Of a DNA stretch of 64,000 bases, positions 57,276 to 64,000 are shown in pieces. Origin of the DNA: Sphingobacterium populi. Its GTDB lineage: Bacteria > Bacteroidota > Bacteroidia > Sphingobacteriales > Sphingobacteriaceae. The number at the start of each line of letters is the position of its first letter. The first letter of the stretch is position 1. The stretch is taken from assembly GCF_001586775.1 (NCBI RefSeq), contig NZ_LQXS01000005.1:1-64000 (forward strand), written 5' to 3'. Position numbers and translations under genes: made by a program. Under the pieces are notes generated by a model. It was not told the DNA's origin. It was given only the letters and a program-made list of their open reading frames with translations, and ran no database searches.

Positions 57276-57973
57276 CTAATCCATAAACTTGTATCCTACA
57301 CCACGGATGGAGTGAAAGTAGGTTGGTCGTTTCTGATCTGGTTCAAAATATTTGCGGAATGTCAGGATAAAATTATCAATCGTACGGGTAGATGGATATA
57401 CATCGTAGTTCCAGACTGTCTCCAAAATCTGCTCACGAGATACTGCTTCATTGCGTCGTTCGATCAACAATTTGAGCAACATCGTTTCTTTTTTGGTTAA
57501 AGAAGTGATCGTTCCGTCGGCATGATGCAATTCGTACGAATTGAAGTAGATCGTTTTGTCACCGATCACATACGAGTTCAGCTCTTTGAGATCATCGCCC
57601 TTCATGACCCGACGAATCAAGTTGCCTACACGTAGGATTAGCTCCTCAAGGTTGAATGGTTTTACCAAGTAATCGTCAGCCCCTTTTTTTAGTCCGGTAA
57701 CGCGGTCTTCACTACTGTTTTTCGCAGTTAAGAACATGATGGGTACTACGGTGTTTTGCAAACGGATCGTTTCTGCCACTTGAAAACCATCAATCTCCGG
57801 GATCATCACGTCTAAGATGACCAAGTTGAACCGTTCTTCTTTGAATATTTTTAAGGCTTTTTTCCCATCGGTAGCGGTGGTTACTCGGTAACCTTCCATT
57901 TCCAGATTTAGCTTGATCGCCTCCAACAAATGCTCTTCTCTTCGACTAATAATATACGTTGCTTAGCTTGCAT
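57276..57973 (-). pseudogene. OmpR-family response regulator, frameshifted near the start
   Basis: Restored, this is a 232-residue regulator with a receiver domain (phospho-acceptor aspartate in LVILDVMIPEIDG, lysine in YLVKPF) and an OmpR-type winged helix (SLTKKETMLLKLL, TRTIDNFILTFRKYF, RGVGYKF). The start ATG is at 57971-57973, overlapping the kinase gene by 11 bases. The first 11 codons read MQAKQRILLVE; then GA is followed directly by GAAGAGCATTTG, so one base is missing at 57938/57939 where the DE pair of the acidic pocket should be. Without it, only a start at 57929 is open, which would lack strand 1. Confidence 0.88.
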
Positions 57974-58841
57974 AATTTCCAAAATTTACTTCAAAAATAC
58001 TTCCATTTGGTGTATTGTCTTTCACACGGATCGCAGCTTCATGCTTTTGCAATACAGATTTTACTATATATAAACCCAATCCTGTCCCTTTAGTTTTGCG
58101 AGTTGCCTCGCTACCTACTCGGTAAAACTTGTTGAATATCAATTTCTTCTCTGCATCTGAGATTCCTTCTCCGAAATCGGCCACCTCTAATACAATACCT
58201 TCGTCGCGCTGCTCCAGAATAACATTGATGTGCGCGCAAGGCGGAGAATACTTGATAGCGTTCTCGACCAGATTACTCACCACATTGATGATGGCAAATT
58301 TATCGGCATGAATCATCAGACCCGATTGTATGTTGGCTACGATAGCTTGTTGCGATTTACATGCGTTCTTCTGCAAGCGATCTACCACATTGTTCACGAT
58401 TTCACTGAGCTCGAAGTTTTCTTTTGGAAAACTAAATGTCCGGCTTTCTAATTTAGTGGCCAATAATACATTTTCGACCAAGTAATCTAATCGTTCAATA
58501 TCTTTTAGCGAGTTACCTAGAAATACCTGCTGCTGTTCTCTATCTAAATCCCTTTTCAAGATGGTTTGCAAATACAGCTTGACGGATGCTAAAGGCGACT
58601 TCAATTCATGGGTAACGGACAACAAAAAGTTTTGCTGTTGTTGGTGGTAATTGCGCTCGCGTTGCAAATGATTTTTAAGACGTATCACAGCCATAATAAA
58701 GATGGCCAAAAAAATCATTCCCTCGCCGATAATCATGCCCATGCGCTCAGGCACGTATTTGACAAAAATATAACCCCAGCTAATAAGCTGACACAAGGCG
58801 TAAAAAGCTAATACGTACAACCAAAAAAGGGCTCTCTTCAT
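57963..58841 (-). CDS. Sensor histidine kinase (HisKA/HATPase)
   Basis: The 292-residue kinase has two hydrophobic segments near the N-terminus (about 5-30 and 36-54) and the phospho-acceptor H78 in SVTHELKSPLASVK. The ATPase part has NLVENAIKYS, DFGEGIS and GTGLGLYIVKS. It has almost no periplasmic sensor domain. It is the partner of the OmpR-type regulator that follows with an 11-base overlap. Confidence 0.95.
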   Translation of the reverse strand: MKRALFWLYVLAFYALCQLISWGYIFVKYVPERMGMIIGEGMIFLAIFIMAVIRLKNHLQRERNYHQQQQNFLLSVTHELKSPLASVKLYLQTILKRDLDREQQQVFLGNSLKDIERLDYLVENVLLATKLESRTFSFPKENFELSEIVNNVVDRLQKNACKSQQAIVANIQSGLMIHADKFAIINVVSNLVENAIKYSPPCAHINVILEQRDEGIVLEVADFGEGISDAEKKLIFNKFYRVGSEATRKTKGTGLGLYIVKSVLQKHEAAIRVKDNTPNGSIFEVNFGNYAS

Positions 58842-58952
58842 CTCAATAATTGAACAACAACAAAAATACTTAAATAAGCGATCATAAGAAAATTAGCTAT
58901 GCTTTATGACAGAAAGAACAGATAGCCCATACTTCATTACTGGAGACTGATG

Positions 58953-58960
58953 TATCTTTG
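58953..58960 (+). promoter_or_regulatory. Promoter -7 box TATCTTTG for the HAD gene
   Basis: Exact match to TAnnTTTG, four bases before the ATG at 58965. The expected transcription start is at or next to the start codon. Confidence 0.55.
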
Positions 58961-58964
58961 CACT

Positions 58965-59666
58965 ATGTTTACTCATAAAAAAGACATTTTCTTTGATCTG
59001 GATCACACTATTTGGGATTTTGACCGCAACGCAACCGAAACTTTACAGGAGCTGTACGTAAAGTACGGATTTGATGAACTATGCGGTCATGCGGCTCCCG
59101 ACAGCTTTATCACTGCATACACGAGCAACAATCACCGGCTTTGGGGGCTGTACCATCATAATAAGATTGACAAACCAACACTGCGTCGCCTGCGCTTTGA
59201 AGATACATTCACTGAGTTGGGTATCGATCCTAATTTGTTTCCTTGGGATTTTGAGGAGGAATATTTGGCCGTTTGTCCTAATAAAACGCATTTGTTTCCG
59301 CATGCCCACGAAACACTATCGTACCTAAAGGATCGTTATACTTTGCATTTGATTTCTAATGGTTTTCAGGAAGCTTGCGAGCGGAAATTGGCCGGAAACC
59401 AGCTGGCTGATTACTTCGACACGATTACCATATCAGAATTAGTTGGTATAAATAAACCGGATGCGCGGATTTTCCAGCATGCGCTTCATGAAGCAAAGGC
59501 AGCTAAGCAGGAATCCATCATGATTGGCGATAATCTAGATGCTGATGTGCGCGGCGCACAGAATTTTGGAATGGACGCTATCTTTTTCAATCCGCTCAGC
59601 GCAGCTGTACCAGACGATATTGAGCATAGCATTGCGGATTTGAAAGAACTGCAAAGATTGTTTTAA
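58965..59666 (+). CDS. yjjG: YjjG-family HAD phosphatase (non-canonical nucleotidase)
   Basis: YjjG-type HAD enzymes remove phosphate from noncanonical pyrimidine and other nucleotides. The 233-residue protein has the first HAD motif FFDLDHTIWDF (D11, D13), a helical cap, LHLISNGFQE (motif 2), and the C-terminal IMIGDNLDADVRGA. I chose ATG at 58965; five more codons upstream would run through the promoter box. It ends before a very long hairpin. Confidence 0.9.
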   Translation: MFTHKKDIFFDLDHTIWDFDRNATETLQELYVKYGFDELCGHAAPDSFITAYTSNNHRLWGLYHHNKIDKPTLRRLRFEDTFTELGIDPNLFPWDFEEEYLAVCPNKTHLFPHAHETLSYLKDRYTLHLISNGFQEACERKLAGNQLADYFDTITISELVGINKPDARIFQHALHEAKAAKQESIMIGDNLDADVRGAQNFGMDAIFFNPLSAAVPDDIEHSIADLKELQRLF

Positions 59667-59709
59667 AGCTTCTATCAACAGCTATCTGTTTAATTAGACA
59701 ATAAAAGCA

Positions 59710-59761
59710 GCAAAAGAAAAAGGCTTCTTCACGATGACGTGAAGAAGCCTTTTTCTTTTGC
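59710..59761 (+). terminator. Terminator with a perfect 24-bp stem
   Basis: Positions 59710-59733 are the exact complement of 59738-59761 around the loop ATGA. It lies between the convergent HAD and DUF1080 genes and can act on both strands. Confidence 0.9.
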
Positions 59762-59774
59762 AAATTGTGAGCTA

Positions 59775-60596
59775 TTACAACACCTTTACAGTGATGTTTC
59801 TCATCCATACTTTATCGCCATGATCTTGAAAACCAACTACACCAGATTTGCTCTTACCACCAACATTGTTCAGCAAGTGAAATGCCAATGGCCATTTAGC
59901 TTCGCTAAATTTACTTGCTTGCAACATTTGCGTCCATTCTGGAGTCCACAAAGCGTATTCTACTACTTTTTCATCGTTTTGGTAGTGGGTTACTTTTCCT
60001 TTATTAACGACGATTTTTGCTCTGTTCCATTGCTCGAATGGGAAACCATTTTGTGGCTTTGCTGGAATCATGTCATATAGTGAGCCTGATTTTCTGTTAC
60101 CGTCTACTCCCATTTTAGCATCGGGGTGATTCTCATTGTCCAACAATTGATATTCTGGAGAAGAAATGTAGATGGGTTGTCCTTTCACTTCTTTGGCTAA
60201 GAAGAAAGCTCCAGAGTTACCTGATTTAGCTACTTTCCATTCAAATTCGAATTCGAAATTTTTCAAATCTGCTGCAAAGATGATATCGCCACCTTCTGGA
60301 TTTTGCACACCGTCAGGCTTTGGATTGAAGTGCAATGTACCATTATCGATAGTCCACTTGCTAGGCACATGATCTTTAGCATACCCGCGCCATCCTTCAA
60401 GTGATGTACCATCAAAAATTACATGTGCTCCTGCGGAGTTTTTCTTAAATGACTTAACATTAACCATCGGTAATTCGAGTACCTCATATTCTGGTACGTT
60501 AGCCTCGTTTGTCATACTTTTTTTAGATGAACATGCCGAATGTGACATCATCATAACTACGGCTCCCAATACACCGAAAATTTTGTTCTTATTCAT
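59775..60596 (-). CDS. DUF1080 (3-keto-disaccharide hydrolase-like) lipoprotein
   Basis: The 273-residue protein has a lipobox (SHSACSSKK) and a DUF1080 concanavalin-like beta-sandwich (about 60-270) with FDGTSLEGWRGY, GDIIFAADLKNFEFEFEWKV and EYQLLDNENHPDA. Members cleave 3-keto-glycosides or bind sugars. It is monocistronic between a terminator and the TonB-receptor gene. Confidence 0.92.
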   Translation of the reverse strand: MNKNKIFGVLGAVVMMMSHSACSSKKSMTNEANVPEYEVLELPMVNVKSFKKNSAGAHVIFDGTSLEGWRGYAKDHVPSKWTIDNGTLHFNPKPDGVQNPEGGDIIFAADLKNFEFEFEWKVAKSGNSGAFFLAKEVKGQPIYISSPEYQLLDNENHPDAKMGVDGNRKSGSLYDMIPAKPQNGFPFEQWNRAKIVVNKGKVTHYQNDEKVVEYALWTPEWTQMLQASKFSEAKWPLAFHLLNNVGGKSKSGVVGFQDHGDKVWMRNITVKVL

Positions 60597-60652
60597 AGAT
60601 TTATAAAATTTTATTCAAAGTAAGTAAAGCATTTCACAAACGGAAATTTAAC

Positions 60653-63160
60653 TTAAAACTCTCCACCACCCATTTCTTCTGGGCCACTACCATTACGTTG
60701 GTCATCTCGTTTGAAAAGGTCTTGAACACCAAAGCGATAGGTAAATGTGAGTGTTAGCATTCGGCGGTTCCACCTGTTGGCCATAGCGATAGTTCGGTCT
60801 GGCAGAAAACTTTCCATCTCAAATCTTCTGGAGTTAAATACATCACGCACATTGAAAAGAATACTTCCTTTGTTGCGCAACACATCTTTTTTAAGTGCCA
60901 TATCGACTCCCCACATGGCATTCATACGGCCTTGCGGACGCTCTCGACCGCTACGGTAATCGCCACGCATTTGCAATGAAAATGTAGGCATAAACTTCAC
61001 ATTGGTCATCAAGTTTCCATCCCAGTTAATGGTATTAACACGGTTTAGCCCCACTCCTTCTATATTTGGAGTAATGCGATTGTTGAATATATTGGCATTA
61101 GCCGTCACATCCCACCAAGGTGCCAGATCTACTTTCGAAATTAGCTCCAAACCGGCGTCATTGGATTGCCCGACGTTTTCCCATACAAAGTAAGATGCAT
61201 TCTGAAACTCCTGCGGAAGATCAATTTCGGAAGGATCCCTTTGTAACGGATTGATCATATCGTTGGTACGGCGGTAAAACAATGTACTCACAAAGTTCCA
61301 GCGGTTATAAGATTTGGAGAAAGCTACCTCTGCTGCGTGAATATCCTCCGGTCTTAAGTTTGGATTACCTTGACGCAAATTGGACTCATCCGATGCGCTA
61401 ATAAATGGATTTACTTGCCAACCATTCGGCCGACGGATACGACGTGAATAACTTACCTGAATTTTATCTCCTTGGCTACCTACTTCATAGGTTAGGTATG
61501 CGCTTGGGAAAAGTCGGAAAAAATCAAACCCTCCCTGAGTAGCGGGGCCAGTCCTTGGCACTGCCGTTTCAGACTCTACTTCGTAATAAGTGGATGTGAG
61601 TTGCATTTGCTCACCACGTAAGCCAATTTGTGCTCCTAATTTGGATGTCAGCATACGCTGATAATTGGCATACAAAGCGTGCACTTCATTTTTAAGATCA
61701 AATTCGTTACTGAAGAGGCCGTCGAGATTTAGATTCCCGGTATTTTCGCGATCTACAAAAGAATATTGCGCATCTTCGGAAGTACGTATAATCGAGCGAT
61801 ATCCGGCTTCAAATTTATGGTTTTCACCTATCGGCAATAGGTAGTCAATTTGCGCATTCCAGTTTCTTCCCATCTCCGTCGTGAGGTTCTGGCGTACGAT
61901 ATCTAAACGAGAGCCAGCAAAGATTTCATTAAAATCATTGGTACCATCTTCTGTACTGTAGCCATAAGAAGCATTGGCCGTGATCTCTTCTCCAGGTCGA
62001 TTGAGTACTTGACGGAAGTCGAATTGTAAATCAAAACCCAAATCGTCTTCGTACTGCTGCGACACCCGGCTACCTGTAGGGCCATTTAGCGGAATGTTGT
62101 TGTATTGATATTGTAGCTCTTGCCGACGATTGTTGTCACGTAGGCTAAGGTTTCCGGCAAGACTGAATGTGGTCTTATCTGTCATGAAATAATCGCTACC
62201 CAATCTTACCGTGTGGTTTAGGCCTGTACGTCGAGAATCATTTTCGGAAAATATGCGACGCGGTGCTTCCAGTTCGCCTGTGTTGTCTCTGTATATGATG
62301 TTCTCATTAAAACCATCCCCACGGTTTACACGCCGGTTGAAATTGTAGCTACCAAAATGGTTGAATTTATTATCCCGGTAATTCAAGGTCGCGCTACCCA
62401 TAGCATTACCAAAAGATCCCCCAGTCGCATTCAGCGATCCGTTGAAACCGATACGAGCGTTTTTCTTCAACACAATATTGATAATACCTGATTGGCCTTC
62501 GGCATCGTATTTTGAAGATGGGTTGGTCATGATCTCCACTTTGTCAATCACTTCTGCTGGCAGACTTTGCAATAATGCCGCAATATCTGACCCTGCCATC
62601 GCCGACTCTTTGCCATCAATCAGAATTCGCACACTGGAAGATCCACGTAAGCTTACCGTTCCATCCTGATCTACTTGCAGCGTAGGTACATTAGCCAATA
62701 ATTCACTCGCTGTACCGCCCGCACTTACTAAAGACTGCGATACATCAAATATTTTTCGGTCGATACCGATTTTCATATCTGGTGTACGGCCTTGCACGGT
62801 AACTTCGGAGATCACCTTACTCTCTGTATGTAAAAAAACGGTATCTATTCTGAGTTGTTGACCAGCGGTCAATGAAACATTATCTTGCAGATAATCGTCG
62901 TACCCGACATTGGAAATACGCAGGGCAAATGTAGAAGCATCTAAATTGTCAATGGCAAACTGGCCATTTTGCTCACTTTGAGCACCACGTAAATAGGCTT
63001 TAGTAGTTTGCGTCAGGATATTGATGCTGGCGCCTGCAATAGGAGCTTTGGTCTCTGCATCAACAACGATACCGCGTATTTGAGCTTTTTGTTGCGCTTG
63101 TAATAATACTGGTAGGAGTAATAAAACGGCGCTAAAATTTCGGATTAAGAGCATGTTCAT
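60653..63160 (-). CDS. TonB-dependent outer-membrane beta-barrel receptor
   Basis: The 835-residue protein has a signal peptide (LLIRNFSAVLLLLPVLLQAQ), a carboxypeptidase-regulatory-like domain (AQIRGIVVDAETKAPIAGA), a TonB-plug region (EVTVQGRTPD, LRGSSSVRILIDGKES, KVEIMTNPSSKYDAEGQSG) and a long OMP_b-brl_3-type barrel to the C-terminus. This family differs from SusC in its plug and lacks a SusD partner. The start may be Met at 63160 or 63154. The ligand is unknown. Confidence 0.9.
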   Translation of the reverse strand: MNMLLIRNFSAVLLLLPVLLQAQQKAQIRGIVVDAETKAPIAGASINILTQTTKAYLRGAQSEQNGQFAIDNLDASTFALRISNVGYDDYLQDNVSLTAGQQLRIDTVFLHTESKVISEVTVQGRTPDMKIGIDRKIFDVSQSLVSAGGTASELLANVPTLQVDQDGTVSLRGSSSVRILIDGKESAMAGSDIAALLQSLPAEVIDKVEIMTNPSSKYDAEGQSGIINIVLKKNARIGFNGSLNATGGSFGNAMGSATLNYRDNKFNHFGSYNFNRRVNRGDGFNENIIYRDNTGELEAPRRIFSENDSRRTGLNHTVRLGSDYFMTDKTTFSLAGNLSLRDNNRRQELQYQYNNIPLNGPTGSRVSQQYEDDLGFDLQFDFRQVLNRPGEEITANASYGYSTEDGTNDFNEIFAGSRLDIVRQNLTTEMGRNWNAQIDYLLPIGENHKFEAGYRSIIRTSEDAQYSFVDRENTGNLNLDGLFSNEFDLKNEVHALYANYQRMLTSKLGAQIGLRGEQMQLTSTYYEVESETAVPRTGPATQGGFDFFRLFPSAYLTYEVGSQGDKIQVSYSRRIRRPNGWQVNPFISASDESNLRQGNPNLRPEDIHAAEVAFSKSYNRWNFVSTLFYRRTNDMINPLQRDPSEIDLPQEFQNASYFVWENVGQSNDAGLELISKVDLAPWWDVTANANIFNNRITPNIEGVGLNRVNTINWDGNLMTNVKFMPTFSLQMRGDYRSGRERPQGRMNAMWGVDMALKKDVLRNKGSILFNVRDVFNSRRFEMESFLPDRTIAMANRWNRRMLTLTFTYRFGVQDLFKRDDQRNGSGPEEMGGGEF

Positions 63161-63236
63161 AAGTTTCGTATAGCAAAAATGGGCATTTGCTAGCGTAACT
63201 ACGAGCACGTAACCGCATTATTACCTTACTAAAATT

Positions 63237-63518
63237 TTATTCCACGCTAACGGTAAGTCCTTCGGATTTAAGAATTTTGCGATAAATCTCCATTTCGGTA
63301 TAAGAACCTTCCAGAATGGCACATTTGCCTTCGGTATGTACTTTAAATGCGATACGTGATGCTTCCCCTTCGGAGTATTGAAGATGATGCATCATGCAAT
63401 GGATTACATGATCGAACGTATTAAAATCATCGTTCCATAAGATTAGACGATGTCCATCCTTTGCTGCCGCCAGAATCTCTTCTAACGTAAATGTCTCTGT
63501 AACGGTCTCCGTACCCAT
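63237..63518 (-). CDS. clpS: ATP-dependent Clp protease adaptor ClpS
   Basis: ClpS binds N-degron proteins and delivers them to ClpAP. The 93-residue protein has ILWNDDFNTFDHVIHCM and the AFKVHTEGKCAILEG segment with the conserved HxxG, as in the family. It is divergent from fabH. Its promoter box ends five bases before the ATG. Confidence 0.95.
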   Translation of the reverse strand: MGTETVTETFTLEEILAAAKDGHRLILWNDDFNTFDHVIHCMMHHLQYSEGEASRIAFKVHTEGKCAILEGSYTEMEIYRKILKSEGLTVSVE

Positions 63519-63523
63519 ACTCG

Positions 63524-63531
63524 CAAAAATA
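63524..63531 (-). promoter_or_regulatory. Promoter -7 box TATTTTTG for clpS
   Basis: CAAAAATA on the plus strand is TATTTTTG on the minus, matching TAnnTTTG. It ends five bases before the clpS ATG, so the mRNA would have almost no leader. Confidence 0.45.
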
Positions 63532-63552
63532 AGGTATTTTTAGAAAATTCTC

Positions 63553-63560
63553 TACTTTTG
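63553..63560 (+). promoter_or_regulatory. Promoter -7 box TACTTTTG for fabH
   Basis: Exact match to TAnnTTTG, 32 bases before the fabH ATG. No clear TTG at -33. Confidence 0.5.
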
Positions 63561-63592
63561 TCGGGATTTCATAGTTAGCGAAAAAAGAAGGT

Positions 63593-64000
63593 ATGTTTCA
63601 ATCGAAGATAGCCGGCATAGGACATTACGTGCCAAAAAATGTATATACAAACAACGATCTGACCAAATTCATGAACACAAGCGACGCTTGGATACAAGAG
63701 CGCACGGGTATTCAAGAACGGCGCTATGCCGATCGAATTGGTGAAACGACTACTTCAATGGGCGTGGAAGCGAGTAAAATTGCATTAGATCGTGCTGGCA
63801 TAACCGCTGCCGAAGTTGACTTTATTATTTTCGCGACGCTTTCGCCAGATTATTATTTTCCGGGATGTGGTGTGCTTTTACAACGGGAAATGGGTATGGG
63901 TGAGATTGGGGCGTTGGATGTTCGAAATCAGTGTTCTGGATTTGTTTATGCCCTCTCGATTGCCGATCAGTTTATCAAAACGGGCATGTACAAAAACGTA
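63593..64000 (+). CDS. fabH: 3-oxoacyl-ACP synthase III, N-terminal part
   Basis: FabH starts fatty-acid synthesis by condensing acetyl-CoA with malonyl-ACP. The 136 codons in the window read IAGIGHYVPKNVYTNNDL, SDAWIQERTGIQERRY, ATLSPDYYFPG and the active-site motif DVRNQCSGFVYAL with its cysteine. The gene continues past the right edge. The start is ATG at 63593. Confidence 0.94.
   Translation, partial: MFQSKIAGIGHYVPKNVYTNNDLTKFMNTSDAWIQERTGIQERRYADRIGETTTSMGVEASKIALDRAGITAAEVDFIIFATLSPDYYFPGCGVLLQREMGMGEIGALDVRNQCSGFVYALSIADQFIKTGMYKNV

Noticed and set aside
1-64000. CRISPR array, prophage or insertion sequence
   Set aside because: No regularly spaced repeats, transposase, integrase or phage structural genes were seen.

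Overview
The window looks like a chromosomal segment from a member of the Bacteroidota, most likely family Sphingobacteriaceae (Sphingobacterium/Pedobacter-like). The reasons are: a SusC/SusD pair with a DUF3823 lipoprotein, a start-of-window SusC-type receptor, TAnnTTTG promoter -7 boxes, almost no Shine-Dalgarno sequences, a ThrA-ThrB-ThrC operon with a fused aspartokinase/homoserine dehydrogenase, LytS/LytR-type two-component genes, and many family-typical proteins (PUR/DUF3276, DUF4292, DUF6814, S9B dipeptidyl peptidase). There is one tRNA. I see no rRNA, CRISPR array, insertion sequence or prophage. Most of the window is core chromosome.

Layout. 1-163: start of a SusC-type receptor, leftward. 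543-7290: trmD, then a leftward block (S9B peptidase, membrane protein, dxr, rseP) and a PUR-domain protein. 7565-10231: a LiaF-like membrane protein followed by a LytS-type kinase and LytTR regulator. 10247-17043: a tightly overlapping leftward operon of two outer-membrane-type proteins (one carrying ComEA-like HhH motifs), ComEC and RecQ, a plausible DNA-uptake unit. 17313-23559: a DUF819 membrane protein, then thrC-thrB-thrA preceded by a Thr/Ile-rich leader peptide and an attenuator. 23831-30799: NlpC/P60 protein, phosphoribosyltransferase, MltD-like transglycosylase, tatA, EnvC-like M23 protein, DUF4292 lipoprotein and a TPR protein. 31034-34284: DUF6814 protein, MFS transporter and porin.

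34599-37284 holds rplM-rpsI-rpsB and tsf. 37959-43753 is a SusC/SusD/DUF3823 nutrient-uptake locus without enzymes beside it. 43891-48766 holds a SugE/Gdx exporter, two unrecognised proteins, a small barrel protein and an AraC regulator, separated by long non-coding gaps. 49331-54489 holds tRNA-Met, a START-like protein, an LptF-type permease, ribBA and a succinate-semialdehyde-type dehydrogenase. 54524-58841 is a leftward block of histidine kinase, OmpR-type regulator, TPR protein, hemE, hemJ and a small barrel protein. 58965-64000 holds a YjjG-like HAD phosphatase, a DUF1080 lipoprotein, a TonB-dependent receptor, clpS and the start of fabH.

Five otherwise intact genes (recQ, the envC-like gene, the porin, the LptF-type permease and the OmpR-type regulator) are each broken by a single-base indel. 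That density in conserved genes points to base-level errors in the assembly more than to gene decay, but it must be checked because two of the breaks hit key sites (the RecQ Walker A and the regulator's acidic pocket). The most interesting signals are the complete thr attenuator, the HhH-barrel/ComEC/RecQ operon, strong Shine-Dalgarno sequences confined to ribosomal protein genes, and promoters abutting start codons.
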